A stretch of DNA of 64,000 bases from Candidatus Hydrogenisulfobacillus filiaventi (GCA_902809825.1 LR778114.1:310001-374000); one strand, 5' to 3'. Numbered from the stretch's first letter, positions 8,164-17,249 are shown. Notes: generated by a model not told the origin, from the letters alone. Translations and numbers: made by a program.

Positions 8164-10367
8164 CCGACGTCCGCGGGCCAGGCGGCGGCCAGGGTGTCGG
8201 CCGCGGCTTCGAGGTCGTGGTAGAGGGCGGGGCTATGGGGGCCGGGCTGGCTCCAGAGCACGGCCAGCACGCCCAGGGGATCCCCGCTGCGGGCCCGCAG
8301 GGCGCGTAGCCAGGCTGAACGCGCCCCCAGCCCGGCCAACGCCGCCAGTTCGGGCCGGTCGGCCGGCACCTGGTCCAGGCGGTCGTAACGCACCGCCCGG
8401 GGGGCGCGCAGGGCGGAGTGGGCCGGGCAATGGCCGCCGGCGTCCTGCTCCCGCCGGGCCACCGCCGCCACGGCGGCCGCCGGTTCCCCCGCCGCCCCCG
8501 CCGGCTCCAGGAGGCCGCGCGCGCCCAGCCGCCAAATCAGGACCGCCGCCGCCCGGCTCTGCTCCTGCAGGCGCCGGGCCCAGGTCTCAAAGGCCGTCCG
8601 CGGGCGGGGCTGGGGGGCGGGACGGGCGGGATGGAGGGCGGTGAGGCGGGCCAGCACCTGGGCCAGGTCCCGGCCCAGGCGGGGGCTGTAGACCTCAGCT
8701 TCCGGGTGGAAGAGGGCCAGCAGGCCGCGCGGCCGCTCCTCCCCCACCGGTACCACCAGCGCGGCCCGGCTGCCGCTCTCCAAGGGCGGGATGCTGGTCT
8801 CCGACCCGGGGGGCAGCTGGTCCAGCACCTGGGTCAGCACGCGCGGGCTCCCCTCCGCCAGGGCCCGGGCCCAGGGGCTGGCCGCGTGCCGGCCCCCACT
8901 CTCCAGCTCGGCGCGCGGGCAGAAGAAGCGCTCCCCGTTGACGGTGGCCCCGCTGAGCCCTTCCGGGGTCCAGTGCCCGTACCAGGCCCAGCGGGAGCCG
9001 GTCAGCACCGCCGCCAGCTGGGCCAGCAGGTGTGCCTGGCGGGGGGCGTCCGCCGGCTCCGCTTCGGGGCCGGGCAGCAGGCGGGCCAGCAGGCCGGCCG
9101 CCCCGCTGCCGAAGAACCGGGGTTGGGCGGCCTGGAAGGCGAGGGCGGCCAGGGCGGTGATCCCCTCCGCCACCTCCACGTGGTCGGGCCCGATGGAATG
9201 GGGTTGGCGCCAGCCGGCCACCAGCAGCCCCCGGGTCACCGTCCAGAGGGCGATGGGCATGACCAATAAGGCGCGCAGCCCCTGGGTGTAGCCGTAGCCG
9301 CCGCCCTCGACGGCCAGGTCCTGGGCGGCGAAGGGGCGGCCGGTGCGCAGGGGCCGGGCCAGGCAGGGGCGCTCCTGCGCCCCCTCCGCCAGGGGCGGCA
9401 CCGCCAGGCCGCGCCGGGCCAGGCAGCGGGCGCCGCCTTCGCTGAGCTCGTACACCGCCACGTGGTCCGGCTGCAGCAGCAGATCGGCCAGCCCCGCCGT
9501 CTCCTCGGCCAGGCTTTCCACCTGGGGGGCGCCGTAGCGCCAGCCCGCCAGGCGGTCCAGCAGCACCGGTCCCAGGGCCTGGGAGGCTACCGGCCGGTTG
9601 ATGAGCACGGGCTGGGTCGCCACCGCCGGTGCCGGTTCCGGCGCGGGACGGGCCCACAGGAAGCCCTGGGCGTACCGGATGCCCAGCTCGGCCAGGGTGC
9701 GGGCCTCCGCCAGCCGCTCCACCCCCTCGGCGATGACGGCCGAATGCTGCCCCAGGCGGCGGGCGAACTCCAGGATGCCGGCGGCCATGGCCGCCTTGGC
9801 CGGCTCCTGGTCGACGTTGCGGATGAGCTCCATGTCCAGTTTCAGCCATTCCGGGGCCACGGTCACGGTGCGGGCCAGGCCGGCGTACCCGCGGCCCAGG
9901 TCGTCGATGCCGATGCGGACGCCGAGGTTGCGGAAGGGGGCCAGCAGCCGTTGCCACTGGTGGGGGTTGCGCTCGGTGTCCCGCTCCGCGATCTCCAGTA
10001 CCACGTGCCGGAGGGGGACGTAGGGGGCCAGCCGTTCCAGCTGGCCCCAAATCCAGGTACGGTCCTCCAGGTTGGCCGGCAAGATGTTGATGAAGAGCAG
10101 GGCGTCGGAGCGGAAGCGGGCGGCGGCGGCCGTCACCACATTGGCGAAGGCCAGGCGGTCGAGCCATTCCAGGCGGCCCTGCTCCGCCGCCGCCCGGAAG
10201 AGGGTTTCCACGTCCAGCGGACGCCCGCCCGGCCCGCGGGGGCGGGACAAGGCCTCGTAGCCCACCACGGTCTGGGTGGAGAGGTCCACGATGGGCTGGA
10301 AGACCACCCCCAGGTCGGCCTGGGGCAGCCAGTCGTCCCAAAGGGCGGTACCCGATGCGCCTGCCAC
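8160..10367 (-). CDS. EAL-domain cyclic-di-GMP phosphodiesterase with GAF-like C-terminal domains
   Basis: Protein of 735 aa from a GTG start at 10367 preceded by AAAAGGAG. The N-terminal 240 residues are an EAL domain: EAL at 38-40 within GYEALSRPRG, then INILPAN, VLEIAERD, GIDDLGRGYAGL, LKLDMELI, IAEGVE and YAQGFLWARP. These supply the metal-binding Glu, Asn, Glu, Asp-Asp, Lys and Glu positions, so it is probably an active hydrolase of c-di-GMP to pGpG, although loop 6 reads DDLGRGY rather than DDFGTGY. The remaining 490 residues look like two or three GAF-type sensor modules without GGDEF. There are no membrane spans. It lies antisense inside the polysaccharide cluster, so it may tune exopolysaccharide or pilus output. 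Confidence 0.88.
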   Translation of the reverse strand: MAGASGTALWDDWLPQADLGVVFQPIVDLSTQTVVGYEALSRPRGPGGRPLDVETLFRAAAEQGRLEWLDRLAFANVVTAAAARFRSDALLFINILPANLEDRTWIWGQLERLAPYVPLRHVVLEIAERDTERNPHQWQRLLAPFRNLGVRIGIDDLGRGYAGLARTVTVAPEWLKLDMELIRNVDQEPAKAAMAAGILEFARRLGQHSAVIAEGVERLAEARTLAELGIRYAQGFLWARPAPEPAPAVATQPVLINRPVASQALGPVLLDRLAGWRYGAPQVESLAEETAGLADLLLQPDHVAVYELSEGGARCLARRGLAVPPLAEGAQERPCLARPLRTGRPFAAQDLAVEGGGYGYTQGLRALLVMPIALWTVTRGLLVAGWRQPHSIGPDHVEVAEGITALAALAFQAAQPRFFGSGAAGLLARLLPGPEAEPADAPRQAHLLAQLAAVLTGSRWAWYGHWTPEGLSGATVNGERFFCPRAELESGGRHAASPWARALAEGSPRVLTQVLDQLPPGSETSIPPLESGSRAALVVPVGEERPRGLLALFHPEAEVYSPRLGRDLAQVLARLTALHPARPAPQPRPRTAFETWARRLQEQSRAAAVLIWRLGARGLLEPAGAAGEPAAAVAAVARREQDAGGHCPAHSALRAPRAVRYDRLDQVPADRPELAALAGLGARSAWLRALRARSGDPLGVLAVLWSQPGPHSPALYHDLEAAADTLAAAWPADVG

Positions 10368-10454
10368 CGTTGGTGTCTCCTTTTGTCGGGCGGCGGGGAA
10401 AGGCCGCGACCGCCGTCGCGTGGGGTGCCGGTGGAAATTTTCGTACGGACAGGA

Positions 10455-10521
10455 ATCGACAGGTCGATGATAGAATGGTGCGCCGGGCCCTGACAAGCGG
10501 ACAGGTCCTGTCAGGCCTTTT
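10455..10521. promoter_or_regulatory. Palindrome, -10-like element and hairpin with T-run upstream of the EAL gene and a GT4 gene
   Basis: A perfect inverted repeat ATCGAC-AG-GTCGAT lies at 10455-10468. It is followed by TAGAAT (10471-10476) and then a hairpin CCTGACA (10489-10495) / TGTCAGG (10509-10515) that runs into CCTTTT. The order on the + strand is operator, -10, short terminator-like hairpin, about 120 bases before the GT4 start at 10644. It could be an attenuator for the rightward operon, or the hairpin may simply separate the two transcription units. Confidence 0.4.
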
Positions 10522-10643
10522 CCCGTCCGGCGCCCGGATCAATTTGGGGCGGGCGCGGGGGACGGGGTTTGTTATCATGGCCCCAGAAACGGTCGCGGGC
10601 CGGGGGAAGGCGGGGAACCGCGCTGGCGGGCAACAGGTTCACG

Positions 10644-11741
10644 GTGGCGATGGATGTTTCCATGCTGGCGGAATGCCGGACCGGAACCGAGGAGTACATG
10701 GAAGGCCTGGTCTGGGGGCTTTCCCGCAACGGGGTCACGGTGGCGGGGGCCGGGCGCCCGCAACGGGCGTTGCTGGCCGACCAGCCCTGCCTGGGCTTGC
10801 CTCCGCGTGCCCGTCCGCGCCCGCTGTCGAAATTGTACTGGGAATGTTGGGGGGTGCACCGGGTCCCGGGCGAAGCCCGCGTGCTGCACATCCCCTACCT
10901 GTCGCATCCCCCCTTCCGCTTGCGGGTCCCGACCCTGGTCACCGTGCACGACCTCATCCCCTTCCGGCTGCCCGACTACCAGCGCCGCTGGCAGGAACGG
11001 GCCTATTTCGGGCTCCTGGCCCGCCGCCTGCCCTTCGCCACCGCCTTCGTGGCCATCTCGCGCGCGACCTACGAGGACCTGCAGGAGCTCTGGCCCCGGC
11101 TGGCGGAGCGCACCACCATCATCCCCAACGGGGTGCACCCCGCCTACTTTACGCCCGTGGATACCGCCCGCCTGGAGGAGGTGCAGCGGCGCTGGGGCCT
11201 GGAGCGGCATCCCCGCCTGTTGTACGTGGGCGGGTACGACCCCCGCAAGAACGTCATCACCCTGATCCGGGCCGCGGCGGTGCTGCTGGAGCGTTGGCAG
11301 GACGGGGAACTGGTGCTGGTGGGGGCGGAGGGTGACCGCAGCGTGCTGGAGGCCGTCGGCCGGGCCGGGATCGGCGACCGCACCATCCTGACCCCGCCGC
11401 TGCCCCGCGAGGATTTGGTGGCACTCTACCAGGCCGCGGACCTCTTTGCCTTCCCCTCCACCTACGAGGGCTTCGGCCTGCCCCCCGCCCAGGCGCTGGC
11501 GGTGGGGGTGCCGGCGGTGGTGGGGCGCACCCCGGCGGTGCTGGAGGTGGTGGGCGAAGCGGCCCTGGCGGTGGACCCGCTGGCGGTGGAGGCGTGGGTG
11601 GAGGCGCTGGACCGTCTGGCTGCCAGCCCGGCCCTGGCCTCGGAGCTGGCAGCCAAGGGCCGGGAGCGGGCGGCCGCCTTCGACTGGCGCATCCTGGCCC
11701 GCCGCTACCGGACCCTCTATGAAAAGGTGGCACAGGGCTGA
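10644..11741 (+). CDS. Glycosyltransferase family 4
   Basis: Protein of about 365 aa. The GTG at 10644 (VAMDVSMLAECRTGTEEYM) fits the usual start of this subgroup, where a hydrophobic strand leads into a D-x-S and then TG-x-E-x-Y. There is no clear ribosome binding site, and a TTG at 10569 would give a longer form. Donor-domain landmarks are TIIPNGVHPAYF, RLLYVGGYDPRKNVITLIRA and STYEGFGLPPAQALAVGVPAVV. It is the first gene of a rightward operon that runs to 18397; its stop shares one base with the next start (TGATG). Sugar specificity unknown. Confidence 0.86.
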   Translation: MAMDVSMLAECRTGTEEYMEGLVWGLSRNGVTVAGAGRPQRALLADQPCLGLPPRARPRPLSKLYWECWGVHRVPGEARVLHIPYLSHPPFRLRVPTLVTVHDLIPFRLPDYQRRWQERAYFGLLARRLPFATAFVAISRATYEDLQELWPRLAERTTIIPNGVHPAYFTPVDTARLEEVQRRWGLERHPRLLYVGGYDPRKNVITLIRAAAVLLERWQDGELVLVGAEGDRSVLEAVGRAGIGDRTILTPPLPREDLVALYQAADLFAFPSTYEGFGLPPAQALAVGVPAVVGRTPAVLEVVGEAALAVDPLAVEAWVEALDRLAASPALASELAAKGRERAAAFDWRILARRYRTLYEKVAQG

Positions 11742-12886
11742 TGCGGGTGCTGATGATCTCCAAGGCGTGCGTCAACGCCCTTTACCGCCGTAAGCTGGAG
11801 GACCTCAACCGGCTGGGGGCGGCGGACGGCATCGAGGTGGGCCTGGTGGTCCCCCCCGCCTGGGGCTCCTTACCCTTTGAACCGGGGCCCGGGGATCATT
11901 ATCCTCTGTTTGTGGAACCGATTTGGTTCTCCGGCCGCAACCATTTTCATCGTTATCCGGGCCTGGGTCGGGTCCTGGACCGCTTCCGGCCCCAGCTCCT
12001 ACACATCGATGAGGAGCATTACAGCTGGGTCACGCGGGAGGCGCTGGGCCTGGCTGCCCGGCGGGGGGTGCCGGCCCTCTTCTTCACCTGGCAGAACCTG
12101 TACAAGCGCTATCCCTGGCCGGTCCGCCGCTGGGAGGCCCAGGTGCTGCAGGGGGCGGCAGGGGCGCTGGCGGGCAACCAGGAGGCGGCGGAGGTCCTGC
12201 GCCGCAAGGGCTACCGGGGTCCGCTGGCGGTGGTGCCCCAGTTCGGCACCGATCCGGCCGTATTCCGGCCCGACCCGGCCCGCCGGCAGGCAGTGCGGGC
12301 GGCTCGGGGCTGGACGGACCGGGTGGTGGTGGGCTACGTGGGGCGCCTGGTGGCGGAGAAGGGCCTCGACGACCTGTGGGCGGCTCTCACCCCGCTGCTG
12401 GCCCGTGACCCGGCCCTGCATCTGGTGTTCATCGGCTCGGGGCCCTGGCAGCCGTCGGTCCCGCCCGGCCTGGCCGGGCAGGTGGAGCAGGTGCCCTGGG
12501 CCCCGTCGGAGGAGATGCCGGGCCTGCTGGGGGCGCTCGACCTGCTGGTGCTGCCCTCGCGGACCACCCCCCGCTGGAAGGAGCAGTTCGGGCGGGTGCT
12601 GACCGAGGCCATGGCGTCGGGCACCCCGGTGGTGGGCTCCTCCAGCGGGGAGATCCCGCATGTGATCGGGCCGGCGGGGGTGGTGTTCCCGGAAGGGGAT
12701 GTAGCCGCCTTGCAGGCGGCGGTGGCGGAACTGGCCGGGGACCCCGCCCGCCGGCGGGCGTTGGGGGAGGCGGGCCGGGCCCGCGTGCGGGAGCGTTTCA
12801 CCACCGAGGCGGTGGCCCGCGCCACCCTCGACTTTTACCGGCGCCTGCTGACGGAGGGCGGGGCGCGGTCCCGAACGGAGGTTTAG
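11741..12886 (+). CDS. Glycosyltransferase family 4
   Basis: Protein of 381 aa starting MRVLMISKACVNALYRRK. The middle has HIDEEHYSWVTREAL, a block found in GT4 enzymes of sugar-nucleotide/xylose-rich clusters. The donor domain shows FGTDPAVFRPD, VGYVGRLVAEKGLDDLW, and KEQFGRVLTEAMASGTPVVG followed by SSSGEIPHVIG. No signal or membrane segment. It lies between another GT4 and the UDP-glucose dehydrogenase gene, whose start follows by three bases, so it is a candidate user of UDP-GlcA or UDP-xylose; that is inference from position. Confidence 0.87.
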   Translation: MRVLMISKACVNALYRRKLEDLNRLGAADGIEVGLVVPPAWGSLPFEPGPGDHYPLFVEPIWFSGRNHFHRYPGLGRVLDRFRPQLLHIDEEHYSWVTREALGLAARRGVPALFFTWQNLYKRYPWPVRRWEAQVLQGAAGALAGNQEAAEVLRRKGYRGPLAVVPQFGTDPAVFRPDPARRQAVRAARGWTDRVVVGYVGRLVAEKGLDDLWAALTPLLARDPALHLVFIGSGPWQPSVPPGLAGQVEQVPWAPSEEMPGLLGALDLLVLPSRTTPRWKEQFGRVLTEAMASGTPVVGSSSGEIPHVIGPAGVVFPEGDVAALQAAVAELAGDPARRRALGEAGRARVRERFTTEAVARATLDFYRRLLTEGGARSRTEV

Positions 12887-12889
12887 GGC

Positions 12890-14266
12890 ATGAACGTGGC
12901 GGTGTTCGGCGCCGGGTATGTGGGCCTGGTGACAGGAGCGGTGCTGGCCGACCTGGGGCACCAGGTGATGCTGGTGGAGGTGGATCAGGACAAGATCGCC
13001 CAGATCCGGGACGGCATCCCCCCCATCTATGAGGCGGGGCTGGCGCCCCTGCTGCGGCGGGTGCGGGACCGGGCGGCGCTGGAGATCACCGACCAGCCCC
13101 TGGTGGCGGTGGCGGAGGCGGAGGTGGTCTTCATCGCGGTGGGTACCCCGCCCCTGCCCAACGGCGACGCCGACCTGCGCTATGTGAAGGCGGCGGCCCT
13201 GGCCATCGGGCGGGGGCTGGACGGCCACCATCGGCGGGTGATCGTGAACAAGGCCACCGTCCCCATCGGCTCCGCCAACCTGGTGGAGGTCTGGATTGCG
13301 GACGGCTACCGGGAGGTGCACGGCGAGGAACCCCCGGCCGCCTGGTACACGGTGGCCTCCAACCCGGAGTTCCTGCGCGAGGGGTCGGCGGTGGCCGACA
13401 CCCTCTACCCGGACCGCATCGTGCTAGGGGCGGACGTGCCCTGGGCCTTTACCGTCCTGCGCGAGCTTTACCGGCCCATCATCGAGCAGAGCTTCGAGGC
13501 CCCCCTGGAGACCCCCCGCCCACGGGGGCTGACCCAGGTGCCGGTGATGGAGACGGGACGGGTCTCGGCCGAGATGATCAAGTACGCCGCCAACGCCTTC
13601 CTGGCCACCAAGATCTCCTTCGCCAACGAGATCGCCAACATCTGCGAGCGGGTAGGGGCGGACGTGGGGGAGGTCATGTACGGCATCGGGCTGGATTCCC
13701 GCATCGGCACCCGCTTCCTGCAGGCCGGGGTGGGCTGGGGCGGCAGCTGCTTCGGCAAGGACCTCTCCGCCCTGGTCTTCACCAGCCGGGAGTACGGCTA
13801 TGTCCCCGAGATCCTGGAGGCCACGGCGGCGGTCAACGCCCGCCAGCGGCAGCGGGTGGTCAGCCTGCTGCAGGAGGAGCTCAAGCCCATTCATGGCCGG
13901 CGGGTCACGATCTGGGGGCTGGCCTTCAAGCCCGGGACCGACGACCTGCGCGACGCCCCCGCCCTGACCGTGATCGAGGCCCTCCTGCGCCTGGGGGTGC
14001 GGGTGACCGCCTACGATCCGGTGGCGGCCGAGAACTGCCGGCGCCAGCATCCTGACTGGCCCCTCACTTACGCCCCCGATCCGCTGGCGGCGGCGGAGGG
14101 GGCGGAGGCGGTGGTGCTGATGACGGAATGGCCCCAGGTGCGGGAGGTGGACCTGGAGCGGCTGGCGGCGGTGATGCGGCGGCCGGTCCTCATCGACGGC
14201 CGCAATGTGTTCGACCCGGCGGCGGCCCGGCGGGCGGGCTTTGCCTACCACAGCATCGGCCGCTAG
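12890..14266 (+). CDS. ugd: UDP-glucose 6-dehydrogenase
   Basis: Protein of 458 aa that oxidises UDP-glucose to UDP-glucuronate with two NAD+. The N-terminal Rossmann motif is VAVFGAGYVGLVTGAVLADLG. The invariant block VGTPPLPNGDADLRYV follows, then SNPEFLREGSAV, the central-helix Lys-Asn in MIKYAANAFLATKISFANEI, and the catalytic cysteine at residue 287 in GWGGSCFGKD. The C-terminal UDP-binding domain has WGLAFKPGTDDLRDAP. Size and motif order are full length. It is directly upstream of a UDP-glucuronate decarboxylase gene, so the pair should deliver UDP-xylose to the neighbouring glycosyltransferases. Confidence 0.96.
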   Translation: MNVAVFGAGYVGLVTGAVLADLGHQVMLVEVDQDKIAQIRDGIPPIYEAGLAPLLRRVRDRAALEITDQPLVAVAEAEVVFIAVGTPPLPNGDADLRYVKAAALAIGRGLDGHHRRVIVNKATVPIGSANLVEVWIADGYREVHGEEPPAAWYTVASNPEFLREGSAVADTLYPDRIVLGADVPWAFTVLRELYRPIIEQSFEAPLETPRPRGLTQVPVMETGRVSAEMIKYAANAFLATKISFANEIANICERVGADVGEVMYGIGLDSRIGTRFLQAGVGWGGSCFGKDLSALVFTSREYGYVPEILEATAAVNARQRQRVVSLLQEELKPIHGRRVTIWGLAFKPGTDDLRDAPALTVIEALLRLGVRVTAYDPVAAENCRRQHPDWPLTYAPDPLAAAEGAEAVVLMTEWPQVREVDLERLAAVMRRPVLIDGRNVFDPAAARRAGFAYHSIGR

Positions 14267-14294
14267 CCGGGCGGGATTGGAAAGGGGGGGCGGT

Positions 14295-15278
14295 GTGAAG
14301 ACGGCATTGGTGACCGGCGCGGCCGGGTTTATGGGCAGTCATCTGACCGACCGCCTGGTGGCGGAAGGCTGGCAGGTCTGGGCGGTGGACAACCTCGCCA
14401 CCGGCAGCTGGGACAACCTCGACCCGGCCTACCGGGAGCGGGGGGTGGTCACCGCCCTCGAATGGGACGTCACCCGCGACCTCTCGCCGGAGGCGCTGCG
14501 GGCGGCGGGGCTGGAGCACCTGGACCTGGTGGTGCACCTGGCCTCCGCTGCCTCGCCGGTGCACTACCGGCGGCTGGCGCTGGAGACGCTGTGGGTCAAT
14601 TCCAAGGGCACCGGCAACGCCCTGGAGGTGGCGCGGGCTTACGGGGCGCGCTTCCTGCTGGGGTCGACCTCGGAGGCTTACGGCGACCCCGAGGTCTCCC
14701 CCCAGCCCGAGACCTACTGGGGGCACGTGAACCCGGTGGGGCCCCGGGCCTGCTATGACGAATCCAAGCGCTTCGGCGAGGCCCTGACCATGGAGTATGT
14801 GCGCCAGTACGGGCTGGATGCCCGCATCCTGCGCTTCTTCAACTGCTACGGCCCGCGCATGCAGGTGGGCGACGGGCGGGTGGTGCCCAACTTCGTGAGC
14901 CAGGCCTTGCAGGGGGAGCCCCTCACCGTGTATGGGGACGGCAGCCAGACCCGCAGCTTCTGCTACGTCTCCGACGAGGTGGAGGCCATCTGGCGCATCG
15001 CCAACGCGCCCGGCCTGGCCGGGGAGATCTTCAACGTCGGCAACCCCGAGGAGCGCACCATCCTCGATTTCGCGCGCGCGGTGGCGGCGGTGGCGGGGGT
15101 GGAGCTCAAGGTGACCTACCGGCCCCTGCCCCCCGACGACCCCACCAACCGCTGCCCGGACATCTCCAAGGCCCGGCGCCTGTTGGGCTGGGAGCCGGTG
15201 GTGAGCCTGGAGGAGGGGCTGGCGGCCACCTTTGCCTACTTCCGGGCGCTGCCGGCGGTGGGGGGACGCCAGGGATGA
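14295..15278 (+). CDS. uxs: UDP-glucuronate decarboxylase (UDP-xylose synthase)
   Basis: Extended short-chain dehydrogenase of 327 aa. The GTG at 14295 (VKTALVTGAAGFMGSHL) follows AAAGGGGGGG; the frame upstream overlaps ugd and is ignored. NAD-binding TGAAGFMGSH is followed by ASAASPVHY, TSEAYGDP, QPETYWG and the catalytic pair in CYDESKRFGE (YxxxK). HVNPVGPRACYDESKR is diagnostic for the UXS subgroup rather than GalE or RmlB. It converts UDP-GlcA to UDP-xylose. It lies 28 bases after ugd and its stop overlaps the start of the GT2 gene (ATGA), so supply and use of the sugar appear to be coupled. Confidence 0.93.
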   Translation: MKTALVTGAAGFMGSHLTDRLVAEGWQVWAVDNLATGSWDNLDPAYRERGVVTALEWDVTRDLSPEALRAAGLEHLDLVVHLASAASPVHYRRLALETLWVNSKGTGNALEVARAYGARFLLGSTSEAYGDPEVSPQPETYWGHVNPVGPRACYDESKRFGEALTMEYVRQYGLDARILRFFNCYGPRMQVGDGRVVPNFVSQALQGEPLTVYGDGSQTRSFCYVSDEVEAIWRIANAPGLAGEIFNVGNPEERTILDFARAVAAVAGVELKVTYRPLPPDDPTNRCPDISKARRLLGWEPVVSLEEGLAATFAYFRALPAVGGRQG

Positions 15279-16294
15279 CCGCCCCGGCCGGGGAGGGCCT
15301 CACGGTCTCGGTGGTGATCCCGGCCTACAATCAGGGGCCCTACCTGGCCCGCACCCTGGAGGCCCTCTGGGCCCAGACCCGGCTGCCGGACGAGGTGATT
15401 GTGGTGGACGATGGCTCCACCGACGACACCCCGGCCGTGCTGGAGGCGGTGCAGGCCGCCGGGACGCCGGTGCCGCTGCTGGTCATCCGGCAACCCAACC
15501 GGGGTCCGGGCGCGGCCCGCAACCGGGGGGTGGCGGCTGCCCGCGGCGCCATCCTCGCCTTCACCGACGCGGATGCTGTCCCCCGCCCGGAGTGGATTCA
15601 GGAAGGTCTCCAGCCCTTTTTGCACCACCCGGACGTGGCCGGGGTAGAGGGACGGGTGTACGATGACGCCCAACCGGAGGCGCGCCCGCGTCCCTTCACC
15701 CATCAGGTGCGCAACCTCTACGGGGGACAGTACCTGACCTGCAACATGTTCTACCGCCGGGAGGCCCTGGAGCGGGCGGGGGGCTTCGATGACCGCTTCC
15801 CGGTCCCCTTCCGGGAGGACACCGACCTGGCGCTGACCGTGCTGGAACAGGGCGGGCGCATCGTCTTCCAGCCGCGGGCGGTGGTGGACCATCCGCCTCG
15901 GCCCAGCAGCATCCGGGGGGTGCTGGGGGAGGCCCGCCGCCACATGGCGGACGCCCGCCTCTGGGCCAAGCACGGGGCCCGGCTGCGGGCGGGGCTGGGC
16001 GGCTTCCTGCCCCCCAGCGAGTTGCTGGTGACCGCCGGCGACCTGCTGGTGCCGGCCGGGGCGGTTCTGGGGTCCTGGGTGCTGGTGCTGGCCGGCAGCC
16101 TGGCCTGGCTGTTCGGGGTGCCGCGGGTGGTGCTGGGCTGGCTGGAGGGCAAGGCGTACGACGTGCGCGAGTACGCGCTGGTAGTGGGGCTTTCTCTGGT
16201 GCTGCCGGTGTTGTGCCTGGGCTACCGCTTGGCGGGCTGGGTGCAGCTCAAGGCCGGGGGGGCGCTGGCCGCCCCCCGGCCGCCGGTGCTGTAA
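15275..16294 (+). CDS. Membrane-anchored glycosyltransferase family 2
   Basis: Protein of 339 aa. The GT-A domain starts VSVVIPAYNQGPYLARTLEA, with VDDGSTDDTP, RGPGAARNRGVAAARG and the metal site FTDADAVP. The acceptor region has FREDTDLALTVLEQG (the ED motif near the base). Two or three hydrophobic segments after about residue 245 (LLVPAGAVLGSWVLVLAGSL and LVVGLSLVLPVLCLGY) anchor it in the membrane. It is translationally coupled to uxs by an ATGA overlap, which suggests transfer of xylose or a related sugar to a lipid-linked acceptor; this is not shown by the sequence itself. Confidence 0.88.
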   Translation: MTAPAGEGLTVSVVIPAYNQGPYLARTLEALWAQTRLPDEVIVVDDGSTDDTPAVLEAVQAAGTPVPLLVIRQPNRGPGAARNRGVAAARGAILAFTDADAVPRPEWIQEGLQPFLHHPDVAGVEGRVYDDAQPEARPRPFTHQVRNLYGGQYLTCNMFYRREALERAGGFDDRFPVPFREDTDLALTVLEQGGRIVFQPRAVVDHPPRPSSIRGVLGEARRHMADARLWAKHGARLRAGLGGFLPPSELLVTAGDLLVPAGAVLGSWVLVLAGSLAWLFGVPRVVLGWLEGKAYDVREYALVVGLSLVLPVLCLGYRLAGWVQLKAGGALAAPRPPVL

Positions 16295-16307
16295 AGGAGG
16301 CGGTGGC

Positions 16308-17249
16308 GTGCGGGTGGTGGTGACGGGGGGGGCCGGCTTCATTGGCTCCCACCTGGTGCCGCGCCTGGTGGCCCGCGGCCATCAGGTGACGGTGGTGGAC
16401 AACCTGTCTGCGGGGCGCCGGGAGCGGGTGCCGGAGGGGGCCCGCCTGCTGGTGGCCGACGTGCGGCTGACCGCCGCCTGGGTGCCGCGGCTGCCGGAAG
16501 GGGCGGACGTGCTCATCCACTTGGCCGCCCAGGCCAGCGTCCCCTTGGGCGAGGCCCATCCGCGCGAGGATTTCGCCGCCAACGCCGAGGGTACGCTGGC
16601 CGCCCTGGAGGCGGCCCTGACGCTGGGCGTACGTGAGGTCCGCTTCGCCTCCAGTGCCGCCGTCTACGGGGATCCGGCCCGCTTGCCGGTGCCGGAGGAG
16701 GCCCCGACCGTGCCCCGCTCCTTCTACGGGGTGCATAAGCTCCTGGGCGAGGGGCTGGTGGCGCACTGGGGGGAGCGTTACGGCATGCGCACCGTCATCC
16801 TACGCCTGGCCAATGTCTACGGCCCCGGCCAGGGCGTGACGGGGGAAGGCGGGGTGGTGGCGGTCTTCTTGGACGCCCTGCGACGGGGACGGCTGCCGGT
16901 GCTGCACGGCGACGGCCGCCAGACGCGGGACTTCGTGGCGGTGGAGGACGTGGCTGCCGCCTTCCTGCATCGGCTGGGGGAGAGCCCCAGCGTGCGGGTC
17001 AACGTGGCGACCGGCATCGGCACCTCCATTGGGGAGCTGTGGCAACAGATGGCGGCGCTGGCGGGGGTGGACCCGGCGCGGGTGCGGCGGGGGCCGGCCC
17101 GGGTGGGGGACATCCGCCACAGCCGGCTGGACCCGGAACGGGCGCGGGCCTGGGGCTTTGCGCCCCGCATCCGGCTGGAGGACGGCCTCCGGCGCTTGTG
17201 GGAGACGGCGGCGCCGGCGGTGGCGGCGGGAGAGGAGCAGCAGCTATGA
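16308..17249 (+). CDS. NAD-dependent sugar-nucleotide epimerase/dehydratase (GalE-like)
   Basis: Protein of 313 aa from a GTG preceded by AAAGGAGG. Rossmann motif VVVTGGAGFIGSHLVPRL, then HLAAQASVPLGEAHP, FASSAAVYGDP and the catalytic SFYGVHKLLGE (Y-x3-K). The subgroup resembles UDP-glucose 4-epimerases of the archaeal/thermophile type, which are about 310 aa, but dTDP-glucose dehydratase-like or GDP-sugar activities cannot be excluded. It lies between the GT2 and a GT4 gene and its stop overlaps the next start (ATGA). It probably supplies UDP-galactose or a related sugar. Confidence 0.88.
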   Translation: MRVVVTGGAGFIGSHLVPRLVARGHQVTVVDNLSAGRRERVPEGARLLVADVRLTAAWVPRLPEGADVLIHLAAQASVPLGEAHPREDFAANAEGTLAALEAALTLGVREVRFASSAAVYGDPARLPVPEEAPTVPRSFYGVHKLLGEGLVAHWGERYGMRTVILRLANVYGPGQGVTGEGGVVAVFLDALRRGRLPVLHGDGRQTRDFVAVEDVAAAFLHRLGESPSVRVNVATGIGTSIGELWQQMAALAGVDPARVRRGPARVGDIRHSRLDPERARAWGFAPRIRLEDGLRRLWETAAPAVAAGEEQQL

